DNA of 44,883 nucleotides, taken from the IMG/VR virus record IMGVR_UViG_3300006922_000046, positions 1-44,883 of that record. The stretch is one strand, 5' to 3'. Below are positions 1 to 7,588 of the stretch, one piece after another; the first letter of the stretch is position 1, and each line of letters begins with the position of its first letter. Made by a program: the position numbers and the translations under genes. Source of the DNA: a virus. The notes below the pieces were generated by a model. That model was not told the origin of the DNA, searched no databases, and saw only the letters and a program-made list of their open reading frames with translations.

Positions 1-220
1 GTCCACCATTATGAAATTGTGTTACCCAAACACGGTCAGGTTTAAACTCATCTTTAATATCCTCCAGTTTACCTTCAACAAGTTTACTGATTTTTAAAGC
101 ATCTAAAACCATATCAGGTTTTTTCAATTTTTTCTTTTCTATTATATTTTTAACAACCAATAAGAGAACAGGACCTAAAACCCCTGTAATAAAGGCAATC
201 ATTACTTCTGACGTCAACAT
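1..220 (-). CDS. Membrane-anchored hypothetical protein (partial, runs off window)
   Basis: The reading frame starts at an ATG (218-220) and is open to the window edge, giving at least 73 residues. Residues about 6-24 form one hydrophobic segment followed by a Lys-rich stretch, which suggests an N-terminal membrane anchor with the rest in the cytoplasm. The last visible residues include RVWVTQFHNGG; I recall FHNGG segments of this kind in hypothetical proteins of phages and Bacteroidetes, but no function is known to me. Most of the protein lies outside the window. Confidence 0.6.
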   Translation of the reverse strand, partial: MLTSEVMIAFITGVLGPVLLLVVKNIIEKKKLKKPDMVLDALKISKLVEGKLEDIKDEFKPDRVWVTQFHNGG

Positions 221-299
221 AAATCTATTTTAATATAGTGATGTTTTATTTTATTACCTTTTAAACATCTTACAATAAATATAATGTTTAGTAAAAAAG

Positions 300-452
300 T
301 TATTGGTTTTCATTAAATTTACTAATTGAATTGATGATTGTTGGTCCCAATAATAAAGCCCATAAAGGGGTTAAACTCATAGAAATATGACAGCTATACC
401 CTATTAGAGTGAAAAAAGATAAATATGTGATGGCAAGTGCGATATATTTCAT
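300..452 (-). CDS. Small membrane protein, 50 aa
   Basis: This 50-residue frame starts 1 nt after the stop of the upstream reductase gene (454), so the two are probably translationally coupled. Residues 2-38 are mostly hydrophobic and could form two short membrane spans; the tail is polar (SKFNENQ). No family recognised. The tight coupling and membrane-like composition are the reasons for calling it. Confidence 0.5.
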   Translation of the reverse strand: MKYIALAITYLSFFTLIGYSCHISMSLTPLWALLLGPTIINSISKFNENQ

Positions 453-453
453 C

Positions 454-1137
454 TTATAATATTTTATTTAATTTAAGTTTATTTATGTTCATAGTAACGT
501 CTTTAGGTACGTTATTTGGTGATGAGATACAGTTAACTTCCTTAGTTTTACTTGCTAATTGGAATATAGTTTTTACCTCAGTCCCAATATTATAGACACC
601 AATCCCATTATTATTTATTAAATCCACAAGTAGTTGTACTATTTTTGGCGTGTAATCGGCATTAGTTATTACATCAAACCAAGCGTCACTGTAAGGAAAA
701 GGGGTGGGTTTATGTGATAACCTACAAATTAAAAAATTATCACACTCTAATTCAACATGAGCATCCCCTAATAATTTGGTATATCCATACCAACTTGAGT
801 GATGAACCGGAACATCAGTTTCTTTTCTATCATTGTCTGAATTAGCATAAATATAATCTGTGGATATATGAACTAATTTTTTATTAAATTTATTACAATA
901 TGATACCAAATCTCTAACAAAACGATAATTTAAATCTGTATGACTTACCTTATTTTCTGAGTACGTATTTGTATTTGCAATACAATTTAAAATTACATCA
1001 TACTCTGACAAATCATTTTTCCACTCATTAAAAAGTGAGGCTTCTATACCGTCTTTCTTACGAGACATATAGTCCCATTTTGTTTGATTTATAATTTCAG
1101 ACCCTAATAATCCGTCACCTAATACTAATATATTCAT
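454..1137 (-). CDS. NAD(P)-dependent sugar epimerase/reductase, RmlD-like
   Basis: A short-chain dehydrogenase of the extended NAD(P)-sugar type. The nucleotide-binding loop is at the N-terminus (LVLGDGLLGSE, about residues 4-14), STDYIYA carries the catalytic Ser/Thr region, and YGYTK provides the Tyr-xxx-Lys pair. At 227 residues it is shorter than typical dTDP-4-dehydrorhamnose reductases (about 290), so part of the substrate-binding lobe is reduced. The family makes deoxysugars such as dTDP-rhamnose. Neighbours are glycosyltransferases and a UDP-sugar dehydrogenase, which supports a role in sugar precursors for phage or host glycan modification. The exact substrate cannot be read from the sequence. 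Confidence 0.75.
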   Translation of the reverse strand: MNILVLGDGLLGSEIINQTKWDYMSRKKDGIEASLFNEWKNDLSEYDVILNCIANTNTYSENKVSHTDLNYRFVRDLVSYCNKFNKKLVHISTDYIYANSDNDRKETDVPVHHSSWYGYTKLLGDAHVELECDNFLICRLSHKPTPFPYSDAWFDVITNADYTPKIVQLLVDLINNNGIGVYNIGTEVKTIFQLASKTKEVNCISSPNNVPKDVTMNINKLKLNKIL

Positions 1138-1140
1138 TTT

Positions 1141-1266
1141 TTACTTATATATTTCGATACCTTCTTCTACTATCCCATTGTACTTTTTTGGTTTTTCCCA
1201 ATATTGATAAGACAGATACTTTACGATTAAAGTTACTTCTCTCACTATTAATTTGAGTATTCCCAT
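1141..1266 (-). CDS. Small hypothetical protein, 41 aa
   Basis: The frame starts at ATG 1264-1266 and stops 3 nt before the RmlD-like gene. The C-terminal part (YQYWEKPKKYNGIVEEGIEI) has normal protein composition, better than the alternative frame through the same bases. A second possible start in another frame lies just upstream, so the choice of frame is a judgement. Function unknown. Confidence 0.4.
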   Translation of the reverse strand: MGILKLIVREVTLIVKYLSYQYWEKPKKYNGIVEEGIEIYK

Positions 1267-1324
1267 TTTGTTGGTCATTTGTCATAATTTTTTTTATTAA
1301 ATGTTTATCAGAATAAATACTCTA

Positions 1325-1714
1325 TTAATTGAAAAGTGCCCAATTTTTTTCTTCATTATAAGCCTGTATTTCATATGGGTGATTTGAATACTCATAACCC
1401 ATATTGTAATATCTTTTAAACCAGCTTGGTGACTGTAAATAGTGTTGATATTCGTGGACTAAAGTTTGAATAACATGTTTTCTACTTACCATATTAGGCC
1501 AATAGATAACAATACTATTATCCGTTCTATCGTATTCGGCGTGGCATCCATCCTCATCACCTTTTGCTTCAGGCTCTCCACTATATCTAGCATAAATGTT
1601 ATAATGAGTTTCCACATAAGGAGTACACTCCGGAACAAATTTAGAGTATCCGTAATGTTTCTCTATTTTAGGGTAAACTTCGTTAATTATTTTTTGAACT
1701 TCTATCTCAGTCAT
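1325..1714 (-). CDS. Putative zinc metallopeptidase (HExxH), 129 aa
   Basis: The signature LVHEYQHYLQSP contains an HExxH zinc-binding motif, with a candidate third ligand Glu downstream in YEIQAYNEE. This arrangement fits small minigluzincin or SprT-like metallopeptidases, though the protein is short and no named subfamily is certain. I place the start at the internal Met (MTEIEVQ) at 1714 because the residues before it are a hydrophobic read-through of the AT-rich leader. A host-type promoter (1735-1766) lies just upstream of this start. Substrate unknown. Confidence 0.6.
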   Translation of the reverse strand: MTEIEVQKIINEVYPKIEKHYGYSKFVPECTPYVETHYNIYARYSGEPEAKGDEDGCHAEYDRTDNSIVIYWPNMVSRKHVIQTLVHEYQHYLQSPSWFKRYYNMGYEYSNHPYEIQAYNEEKNWALFN

Positions 1715-1734
1715 GTTTATTATTTTTGATATAA

Positions 1735-1766
1735 CAAATATACGAATAATAATTAAAATTGACAAA
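1735..1766 (-). promoter_or_regulatory. Host-type promoter TTTG-N20-TATATTTG
   Basis: On the minus strand the -33 TTTG is at 1763-1766 and the -7 TATATTTG at 1735-1742, with a 20-nt spacer. It matches the Bacteroidetes consensus and drives the metallopeptidase gene. Confidence 0.65.
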
Positions 1767-1773
1767 TTTAAAG

Positions 1774-1968
1774 TTAAAAATTATCTTTAGTATCTTCGAT
1801 TGAATACTTCTCTAATATTGAATGGTCATTTTTCCATTCCTCCCAAAAATTTGAGTCTTTAAATCGTTCTAAAGTTTTTTCAGGTATCATTATAAAACCT
1901 TCCGGGGCAATACCTGAAAATTTATGGAAATGAGAGTTTTTAATTTTTTCCTTAAACATATTTTTCAT
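1774..1968 (-). CDS. Small hypothetical protein, 64 aa
   Basis: It begins MKNMFKEK immediately after the stop of the glycosyltransferase gene (TGA at 1970-1972, ATG 1966-1968). A longer frame upstream would overlap that gene, so the internal Met is preferred. Composition is charged, with EGFIMIPEKTLERF in the middle. No family recognised. Tight spacing suggests co-translation with the glycosyltransferase. Confidence 0.55.
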   Translation of the reverse strand: MKNMFKEKIKNSHFHKFSGIAPEGFIMIPEKTLERFKDSNFWEEWKNDHSILEKYSIEDTKDNF

Positions 1969-1969
1969 A

Positions 1970-3145
1970 TCAACGACCTTTTTTTCTTTTACTGTCGCCA
2001 AACCCCCATTTATTTGCTAATTCCGCAACAGAACCTATTTGTATTTTAAGACCATCATTATTTTTTTCAACCCTTTTTGATGGGGTATTTTTTGGGATAT
2101 AGACTTTATTTGTATTTTGTATAACGGGTTTAGATTTGGTTTGTTTTATTACATTCGTTTCATTAGGTGAAAAACCCTTAATAATATCTGAAATTTCTTT
2201 TTTTAACTTGAATAAGTCATTCCGATTATTAGGTTTATTTTGTTTAATCGTTACTCTTTTTTCTTTATTTTTAACACTTTTTAACGATTTGTTAACCTCA
2301 CTATAATTAATATCTTTACGTTCTTTTTTAATTATTTTTTCCTCATTTAAATATTTGATTACAACATCTATACTATTAAACTTTTTACGGTTTTTTTGTT
2401 TATTTGTTGTTTCACCCATAGTGACAGGTAAATAACTTTTTAAACTGTAAATGTACTTTGCAGTTCTCCCCTGTAAGGTTTTATCTTTAAAATCTGTTTT
2501 ATCAGAATAAGACTGTCTGTCGTGCCATATGTATGTGTATAATGGTTCATCTATATAATGAAAGTGTTCCTTACCACACATCTCTAAAATAGGAATTCCA
2601 TGACCTAAATCACACGCGGCTTTAAAATAAGAACCTTCAAACTGTAAATCTTCGTCATCAATTAAGTTAAATAAAAAAGACCTAAATGTCCTGAGATGAG
2701 AAAAATTCCAAGAGGTCTTTCTTGCTCTATGTGGTTTAGGTTTACCATAGTTACCTATTTTACCGTATTGGTCTTTCCATTTGGACCCACACACCCAAAT
2801 GTTTTCATCCATGAAAACCTTATTTAACCTACCCAAAACAAAATTATCCGATAATCTATCGTCACCATCTAATTCAATTATAACATCATCCCACTTAATA
2901 TCATTATTATTTCTAATAATGTCAATGAAATTCTTTGTTTTATGTTTTTTTATTTTATTCTTAATAAGAACGAAACGGTCATCACCACCTATAGTTTCTT
3001 TAGCAACATTATAGGAGTTATCTGTTGAAACGTCATCTATAAAATAAGCTTTAAAGTTAGTATAGTATTGGTTTTTTAAAGATTCTATACATTTTTTAGT
3101 TAATTCAGGTGAATTCCAAAAAGGTGAGATAATTATTAAGTTCAT
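1970..3145 (-). CDS. Family 2 (GT-A) glycosyltransferase with long C-terminal extension
   Basis: Residues 1 to about 230 form a GT2 domain: the start NLIIISPFWNSPELTKKCIE, a YFIDDVSTDNS nucleotide-binding segment and a later ELDGDDRL carrying the DxD-type metal-binding acidic cluster. The remaining roughly 150 residues are Lys/Asn-rich and low in complexity, probably a linker or anchor. Such enzymes transfer sugar from a nucleotide donor in the cytoplasm. The start is the second Met, at 3145, because a TATTTATT element lies 25 nt upstream and the preceding residues are hydrophobic leader read-through. Donor and acceptor unknown. Confidence 0.8.
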   Translation of the reverse strand: MNLIIISPFWNSPELTKKCIESLKNQYYTNFKAYFIDDVSTDNSYNVAKETIGGDDRFVLIKNKIKKHKTKNFIDIIRNNNDIKWDDVIIELDGDDRLSDNFVLGRLNKVFMDENIWVCGSKWKDQYGKIGNYGKPKPHRARKTSWNFSHLRTFRSFLFNLIDDEDLQFEGSYFKAACDLGHGIPILEMCGKEHFHYIDEPLYTYIWHDRQSYSDKTDFKDKTLQGRTAKYIYSLKSYLPVTMGETTNKQKNRKKFNSIDVVIKYLNEEKIIKKERKDINYSEVNKSLKSVKNKEKRVTIKQNKPNNRNDLFKLKKEISDIIKGFSPNETNVIKQTKSKPVIQNTNKVYIPKNTPSKRVEKNNDGLKIQIGSVAELANKWGFGDSKRKKGR

Positions 3146-3170
3146 AAAATAAGTATTAAATATATATATT

Positions 3171-3178
3171 AATAAATA
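3171..3178 (-). promoter_or_regulatory. TATTTATT late-type element
   Basis: The octamer reads TATTTATT on the minus strand, 25 nt before the glycosyltransferase start. No TTTG -33 box is present. Confidence 0.4.
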
Positions 3179-3194
3179 CAACTTTAATTCATAT

Positions 3195-3764
3195 ATGTCA
3201 AATCAAATTTTCGAAAAACCTAAAAGTAAAATTTTTCACGTAATCCCATGGGATTCCAATAAAAACATTGGGGAGTCTTACAACAATTCTATGTCTAACG
3301 TTGGGTCTAAGGATTGGGTATGTTTTTTAGATGGCGATGCGGTACATACCACAACATTTTTCGGAAAACATATTGAGGATGTAATTAATGACAATCCCGA
3401 ATATGATTTATTTACTTGTTATACCAATAGAATAGGTTTTACACCTCAAATAGCCCCGGGGGTTGATAAGAATACTAATGACCAAAAATACCATAGGGAT
3501 TTTGGTACTCAAATGTGGGAGAAGTACGGTACTAATGTTAAAGACGTTACTAAACTTAATTATATTAGTGGCGTTATTTTATTAATAAGAAAAGATACTT
3601 GGGAAAAAGTAGGGGGTTTTAAATCGTCAAAAATGTTAGGGGTTGATAACGATATCCATATGAAAGTTCGTAATTACGGAGGTAAGGTAGGTTTAATGAA
3701 GGGAATATATGTTCAACATTGGTATAGAGGTGGTGATAAAAATTATACAAAACACTTAAAGTAA
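3195..3764 (+). CDS. Glycosyltransferase, GT2/galactosyltransferase-like, 189 aa
   Basis: VCFLDGDAV holds the DxD metal-binding motif, and SGVILLIRKDTWEKVGGF matches the C-terminal segment typical of GT-A enzymes in which the acceptor site follows the donor site. The protein is compact and appears to lack the N-terminal Rossmann strands of a full GT2 (it begins about where strand 2 or 3 would be). It may therefore be a shortened domain or work with a neighbour. It abuts the next gene with zero spacing (stop 3762-3764, ATG 3765). Part of the glycan cluster. Confidence 0.65.
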   Translation: MSNQIFEKPKSKIFHVIPWDSNKNIGESYNNSMSNVGSKDWVCFLDGDAVHTTTFFGKHIEDVINDNPEYDLFTCYTNRIGFTPQIAPGVDKNTNDQKYHRDFGTQMWEKYGTNVKDVTKLNYISGVILLIRKDTWEKVGGFKSSKMLGVDNDIHMKVRNYGGKVGLMKGIYVQHWYRGGDKNYTKHLK

Positions 3765-4445
3765 ATGAAGGTTATAATCTATAGTGTCAACATAGGTGGT
3801 TATGATTTATTTAACCAACCAACAAAATTTGACGATGACGTAAGGTATATATTGTTTACAGATAATAAATACTTTAAGTCTAATGTTTGGGAAGTCAATC
3901 ATATCGATTTTTTACCTAATAATTTAGATAACCGTTTAAAGGCTAGATATATAAAGACAAATCCTCATAAAATATTACCTGAACACGACATCAGTCTGTG
4001 GATTGACCATTGTTTTACACCTAAGTTTAATAGTTTTGAGAATATGTTAAAAGAAATCTCATTTAATGAAAATCAAATAATGTGTTACAAACACGATGAG
4101 AGAGAATGTATTTATGACGAATCGATTGCCGTTGAGAAACTAAGATTAGATGATTCCGATAGAATAAAAACACAAATGGAAAAATATAGAAAAGATAATT
4201 TCCCTAAAAAATTAGGTTTATTTCAATCGGGTTTTATGTTTAGACGTAATAATGAACGAGTAAACAAATTTAACGATATGTGGTGGTCAGAAATAAAAGA
4301 GGGATGTGGACGAGACCAATTATCACAGGTATATTGTTCTTGGAAAACAGGATTACCAATTAAAAAAATACTAAAAAATGGTGGTGTTTATGGTAACACA
4401 TTTTTAACACCAAAAACTAAACATATAATTAAATTAAGAAAATAA
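3765..4445 (+). CDS. DUF616-type glycosyltransferase (TOD1/MUCI70-like), 226 aa
   Basis: The start IIYSVNIGGYDLFNQP, then YILFTDN, then ARYIKTNPHKILP and SLWIDHCFTPK reproduce the order of conserved blocks in the DUF616 family, classed as glycosyltransferase-like. The Trp-Ile-Asp-His block corresponds to the catalytic acidic motif. Near the C-terminus SGFMFRRN and GRDQLSQVY match the usual Arg-Asp-Gln segment. It starts directly after the preceding glycosyltransferase and 1 nt before the UDP-sugar dehydrogenase, so these three form one rightward operon. Confidence 0.7.
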   Translation: MKVIIYSVNIGGYDLFNQPTKFDDDVRYILFTDNKYFKSNVWEVNHIDFLPNNLDNRLKARYIKTNPHKILPEHDISLWIDHCFTPKFNSFENMLKEISFNENQIMCYKHDERECIYDESIAVEKLRLDDSDRIKTQMEKYRKDNFPKKLGLFQSGFMFRRNNERVNKFNDMWWSEIKEGCGRDQLSQVYCSWKTGLPIKKILKNGGVYGNTFLTPKTKHIIKLRK

Positions 4446-4446
4446 G

Positions 4447-5268
4447 ATGAAAAAAACAGTAGGGGTTATAGGGAACGGATTCGTAGGTGAATCACAAGCA
4501 TTTGCTTTTTCACCGACAACGGACGTTAAAATTTACGATATTAACCCATTAAAAACAACTCACACTTTAGATGAGGTTTTAAAACAAGAATTTATATTTG
4601 TGTGTCTACCAACTCCAATGAGAGAAAACGGAGAACAAGATTTATCATTTATTGAAGACTTCTTTAAGGGTATAAAAGAGAATACAGACTCAATATTCAT
4701 AATTAAATCAACAGTATTACCGGGAACAACAAATGATTTGGTAAATAAGTTTGGTTTTAATATAATATTCTCACCTGAATTTCTAACTGAAAGAACTGCT
4801 AAACTAGATATGTTAACACAAGCTAGAATTATTATAGGTGGTAAAGAGAGTTTAACTACTAAAGTTAAGGAATTATTTGATGAAAGATTTATGAATCGTA
4901 ATATAATATTAACCGACTCAACAACTGCGGAATTCGTTAAATATATGAATAACACTTACTTTGCTGCTAAGATTAGTCTTATGAATGAATACTATAGACT
5001 TTCACAATCGTTGGATGTAGATTGGGAAACCGCTAAGTTTGGATTTGTTTCTGACGGTAGAATAGCCGATTCTCATTTACACGTTCCCGGACCTGACGGT
5101 AGAGTTGGGTTTGGTGGTACTTGTTTCCCTAAAGATATTAACGCAATTATAACTATGGGTAAGGAGTTAGGAATACCTATGAATACTTTAGAGGGGGCTT
5201 GGACAACTAACTTAGAAGTTAGACCTGAACAGGATTGGAAAATATTAAAAGGTAGAGCTATTAGTTAA
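4447..5268 (+). CDS. UDP-glucose/GDP-mannose dehydrogenase family protein (short), 273 aa
   Basis: The NAD-binding loop GNGFVG is at residues 9-14, FVCLPTPM at 51-58 and TVLPGTT at 89-95. The FSPEFLTE block contributes the catalytic Glu, and GFGGTCFPKD at 221-230 holds the catalytic Cys226. The family oxidises UDP-glucose or a related sugar twice, giving the uronic acid. It is clearly short (family members are about 380-450 residues): the N-terminal Rossmann and central dimer domains are present, but the C-terminal UDP-binding domain is missing. The gene ends cleanly 2 nt from a convergent gene, with no sign of a frameshift. It may bind its substrate differently. Confidence 0.8.
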   Translation: MKKTVGVIGNGFVGESQAFAFSPTTDVKIYDINPLKTTHTLDEVLKQEFIFVCLPTPMRENGEQDLSFIEDFFKGIKENTDSIFIIKSTVLPGTTNDLVNKFGFNIIFSPEFLTERTAKLDMLTQARIIIGGKESLTTKVKELFDERFMNRNIILTDSTTAEFVKYMNNTYFAAKISLMNEYYRLSQSLDVDWETAKFGFVSDGRIADSHLHVPGPDGRVGFGGTCFPKDINAIITMGKELGIPMNTLEGAWTTNLEVRPEQDWKILKGRAIS

Positions 5269-5269
5269 C

Positions 5270-6127
5270 TCATCCCTTCAATCTTTTCATAACTTTTTTG
5301 TGGTATGGTCTACTAATGACATCACAATATGGGTCCCATGTTGCACCCATATCTATTTGTGTGATAGTATTTGAATATTTATTATAAAACTTATCACACA
5401 TAATTTTGGCAACGAAGGAACAAGAATATAAAACAACAGGGTTGTTAGTTTTATACTTTTTAAGTAAATTACCAAGATTGATTTCAATCTCATCCATAAC
5501 CGTTTTTTCAAATAAACCAACCATAGGAGTTTCAATATGTTCTCTATCAAAACCTTTTAATTTCTTTAAATAATCAGGACCAACTAAAATTACTGACCTA
5601 TTTTTAATGGAATTAATGAAATCATCTAACCCCTTAGTGACCGACACACTTCTAAATATTTCACCAACAATTAAATTTTTTAAGTCTTTAAGGTAAGGCC
5701 AAACTAATCCAACTCTTTCATCAAAAGTTCCGGCATTAACTGAAATATAATATTCAGGTTTTTGTTTAATAATTTTTAATAACTCATTACTTAAAGGTTC
5801 TAATCTAGGCCGAGGACCATTTCTATATTTTCTACTATAATGAGGTTCTATTCTTAACATACAAGACCATTCCCCATCTTGATATCTGACTAAAGTAAAA
5901 TTATCAAAATTATTAATTTTATTAATGACCACAGGATAACTCATATACTCCCATTCTATTTTTTCGGCCAATCTTATAATAAACTCTTTTAGGTATTCGT
6001 TTGAACTTAAAACATAATCTACCTCATTCTTTATATGTGAATGATTATCTTTACTAGAAAAATAATCACCATCATTAATCATTTTACGTAATCCATTAAT
6101 TTTTTCAGGTTCGTTAGTTAATCTCAT
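5270..6127 (-). CDS. Putative GT-D type glycosyltransferase (DUF1792-like), 285 aa
   Basis: The segment NFTLVRYQDGEWSCML contains the R-x-x-DGE motif typical of the GT-D glucosyltransferase fold (DUF1792 family), and SVILVGPDYL resembles the second conserved strand. The N-terminal 60 residues are charged and probably helical. It converges on the UDP-sugar dehydrogenase gene and belongs to the same glycan island. A degenerate TATTTAAT element lies 3 nt before the ATG. The call rests on motif recognition alone. Confidence 0.55.
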   Translation of the reverse strand: MRLTNEPEKINGLRKMINDGDYFSSKDNHSHIKNEVDYVLSSNEYLKEFIIRLAEKIEWEYMSYPVVINKINNFDNFTLVRYQDGEWSCMLRIEPHYSRKYRNGPRPRLEPLSNELLKIIKQKPEYYISVNAGTFDERVGLVWPYLKDLKNLIVGEIFRSVSVTKGLDDFINSIKNRSVILVGPDYLKKLKGFDREHIETPMVGLFEKTVMDEIEINLGNLLKKYKTNNPVVLYSCSFVAKIMCDKFYNKYSNTITQIDMGATWDPYCDVISRPYHKKVMKRLKG

Positions 6128-6151
6128 ACTATTAAATATATTATAAAAAAA

Positions 6152-6174
6152 AAGGTGTCAAAAAATGACACCTT
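6152..6174 (-). terminator. Rho-independent terminator
   Basis: A 9-bp perfect stem (AAGGTGTCA/TGACACCTT) with a 5-nt loop, followed on the minus strand by a long T tract. It ends the leftward transcript carrying the genes from 8584 down to 6244. Confidence 0.8.
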
Positions 6175-6243
6175 ATTTTAGATACTGAATACCCCCTTTC
6201 TTTTATTGGTTTATTCTTTAAGGGTTCTACCCCTTAAGCATCA

Positions 6244-7560
6244 TTAAGCCCCAACTATATTGGCCTTAATCTCTTCTTCAGCATCTTTCATTTTAGTTTT
6301 TATACCACCCATTAATGGACATATTAAACCTTCTAAGAATCCTGAAATTTTGTTTTCGACTGCAGTGTCTTTAAAATAATCTCCAGCGATGTTACGTAGT
6401 AAATCCATGAATACACCATCTTTACCTGTTTTTTTCTCAACATTAAGAGCTATTGATTCGACTACTGAGTTGGTTATTAAATCACTTAAAAATTTACAGT
6501 CAGTTAATTTACCGTAATCGGTAAGAGGTAAGTTACCAAAGGCAACTATAATAAAATTGGATAAATAACTATCAGTACTAACACCTAATTTTTTAATTAA
6601 CCAAGTGGCCATTTTTTCTTTGATTATCTGACCTATTCCACCTCCGGCGGCTCCAAATAATCCTCCAATCATATCAAATAAACCTTCACTAATAACATCG
6701 GTTTCAAACCCTTGAGACCTTAGTTCAAACATTTCTAATATAATATCATCCGCGAATGAATTTTTTTCTATGTTTGTTTTAATATCTCTTCCTTCAGTTA
6801 ATACGGAAAATCTATTTTTAACTATATTACGTTCCTCAGTTAATGTTTTTTTTTTTAACCTAGACATTAAGTTTAAATTTTCTTTGATGATACTTGATAG
6901 TTCATTCGATAGTTCATCTTTTTTTGATTCTCTAATAATGTAGTTTCGGGTAACTTTACCACTTCTACTTTTATTAGTTAAGATTCTCCATATTTCTTTA
7001 AAACTTAACTCTTTACCTGCCTTAAGGAATCCAAATGGTGATAATCTTTTTCTAAGAGGTATTTTTGTCATACCTGATTCTCCGTCAAAGTCCATAAAAT
7101 CAACTTTTTTTAGAGGGTCCATATCCTCGAACATACCAGCACCGTAACATTTTATAATTTCAGATTTAAATTTTCTTAATTGTGGGTGTTGTTTTTCAAG
7201 TACTTTACCGTAATGTAACATACCTGATAGTAAATATTCCTTTAATGTTGATTTACATCCCTCAGGAGTTAATTTAATTTTAGTTGAAACTAATTTATCT
7301 GAGTTACTTTTTACTTCAACATCAAGTAATCCTTGACAATCCCATTCTGCTTTTTTACCTGTTTTAGTATTTTCAGCCGTCAAATCAGCATAAAACACAA
7401 ATTCATGACCTGTTTTTTCACCTTTACCCATTAAAACATCTTTACCCTTATAAACACCATATTTAGGCTCTGTTAACCATACAGGTGGTAGACATTTATT
7501 TTTAACCGCATATTCTAATCTTCTACGGTCTTCGCTTTTTTGTTCGTTTTGTTCGTTCAT
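6244..7560 (-). CDS. Large virion-type protein with repeated LTE motifs, 438 aa
   Basis: No enzyme family recognised. The N-terminal half is soluble and charged. A middle segment (about residues 225-260) carries two similar sites, KKTLTEERN and SVLTEGRD, which resemble the L-x-E sites cut by T4-type prohead proteases. The C-terminal half has a Gly-rich hydrophobic stretch (MIGGLFGAAGGGIGQII) and further amphipathic helices. The start MNEQNEQ at 7560 avoids overlap with the upstream gene; a Met at 7605 is also possible with a 17-nt overlap. It sits in a run of virion- and lysis-like genes and ends at a terminator. Confidence 0.6.
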   Translation of the reverse strand: MNEQNEQKSEDRRRLEYAVKNKCLPPVWLTEPKYGVYKGKDVLMGKGEKTGHEFVFYADLTAENTKTGKKAEWDCQGLLDVEVKSNSDKLVSTKIKLTPEGCKSTLKEYLLSGMLHYGKVLEKQHPQLRKFKSEIIKCYGAGMFEDMDPLKKVDFMDFDGESGMTKIPLRKRLSPFGFLKAGKELSFKEIWRILTNKSRSGKVTRNYIIRESKKDELSNELSSIIKENLNLMSRLKKKTLTEERNIVKNRFSVLTEGRDIKTNIEKNSFADDIILEMFELRSQGFETDVISEGLFDMIGGLFGAAGGGIGQIIKEKMATWLIKKLGVSTDSYLSNFIIVAFGNLPLTDYGKLTDCKFLSDLITNSVVESIALNVEKKTGKDGVFMDLLRNIAGDYFKDTAVENKISGFLEGLICPLMGGIKTKMKDAEEEIKANIVGA

Positions 7561-7588
7561 ATTATTATATTTAAAAAAAAATTCATCA

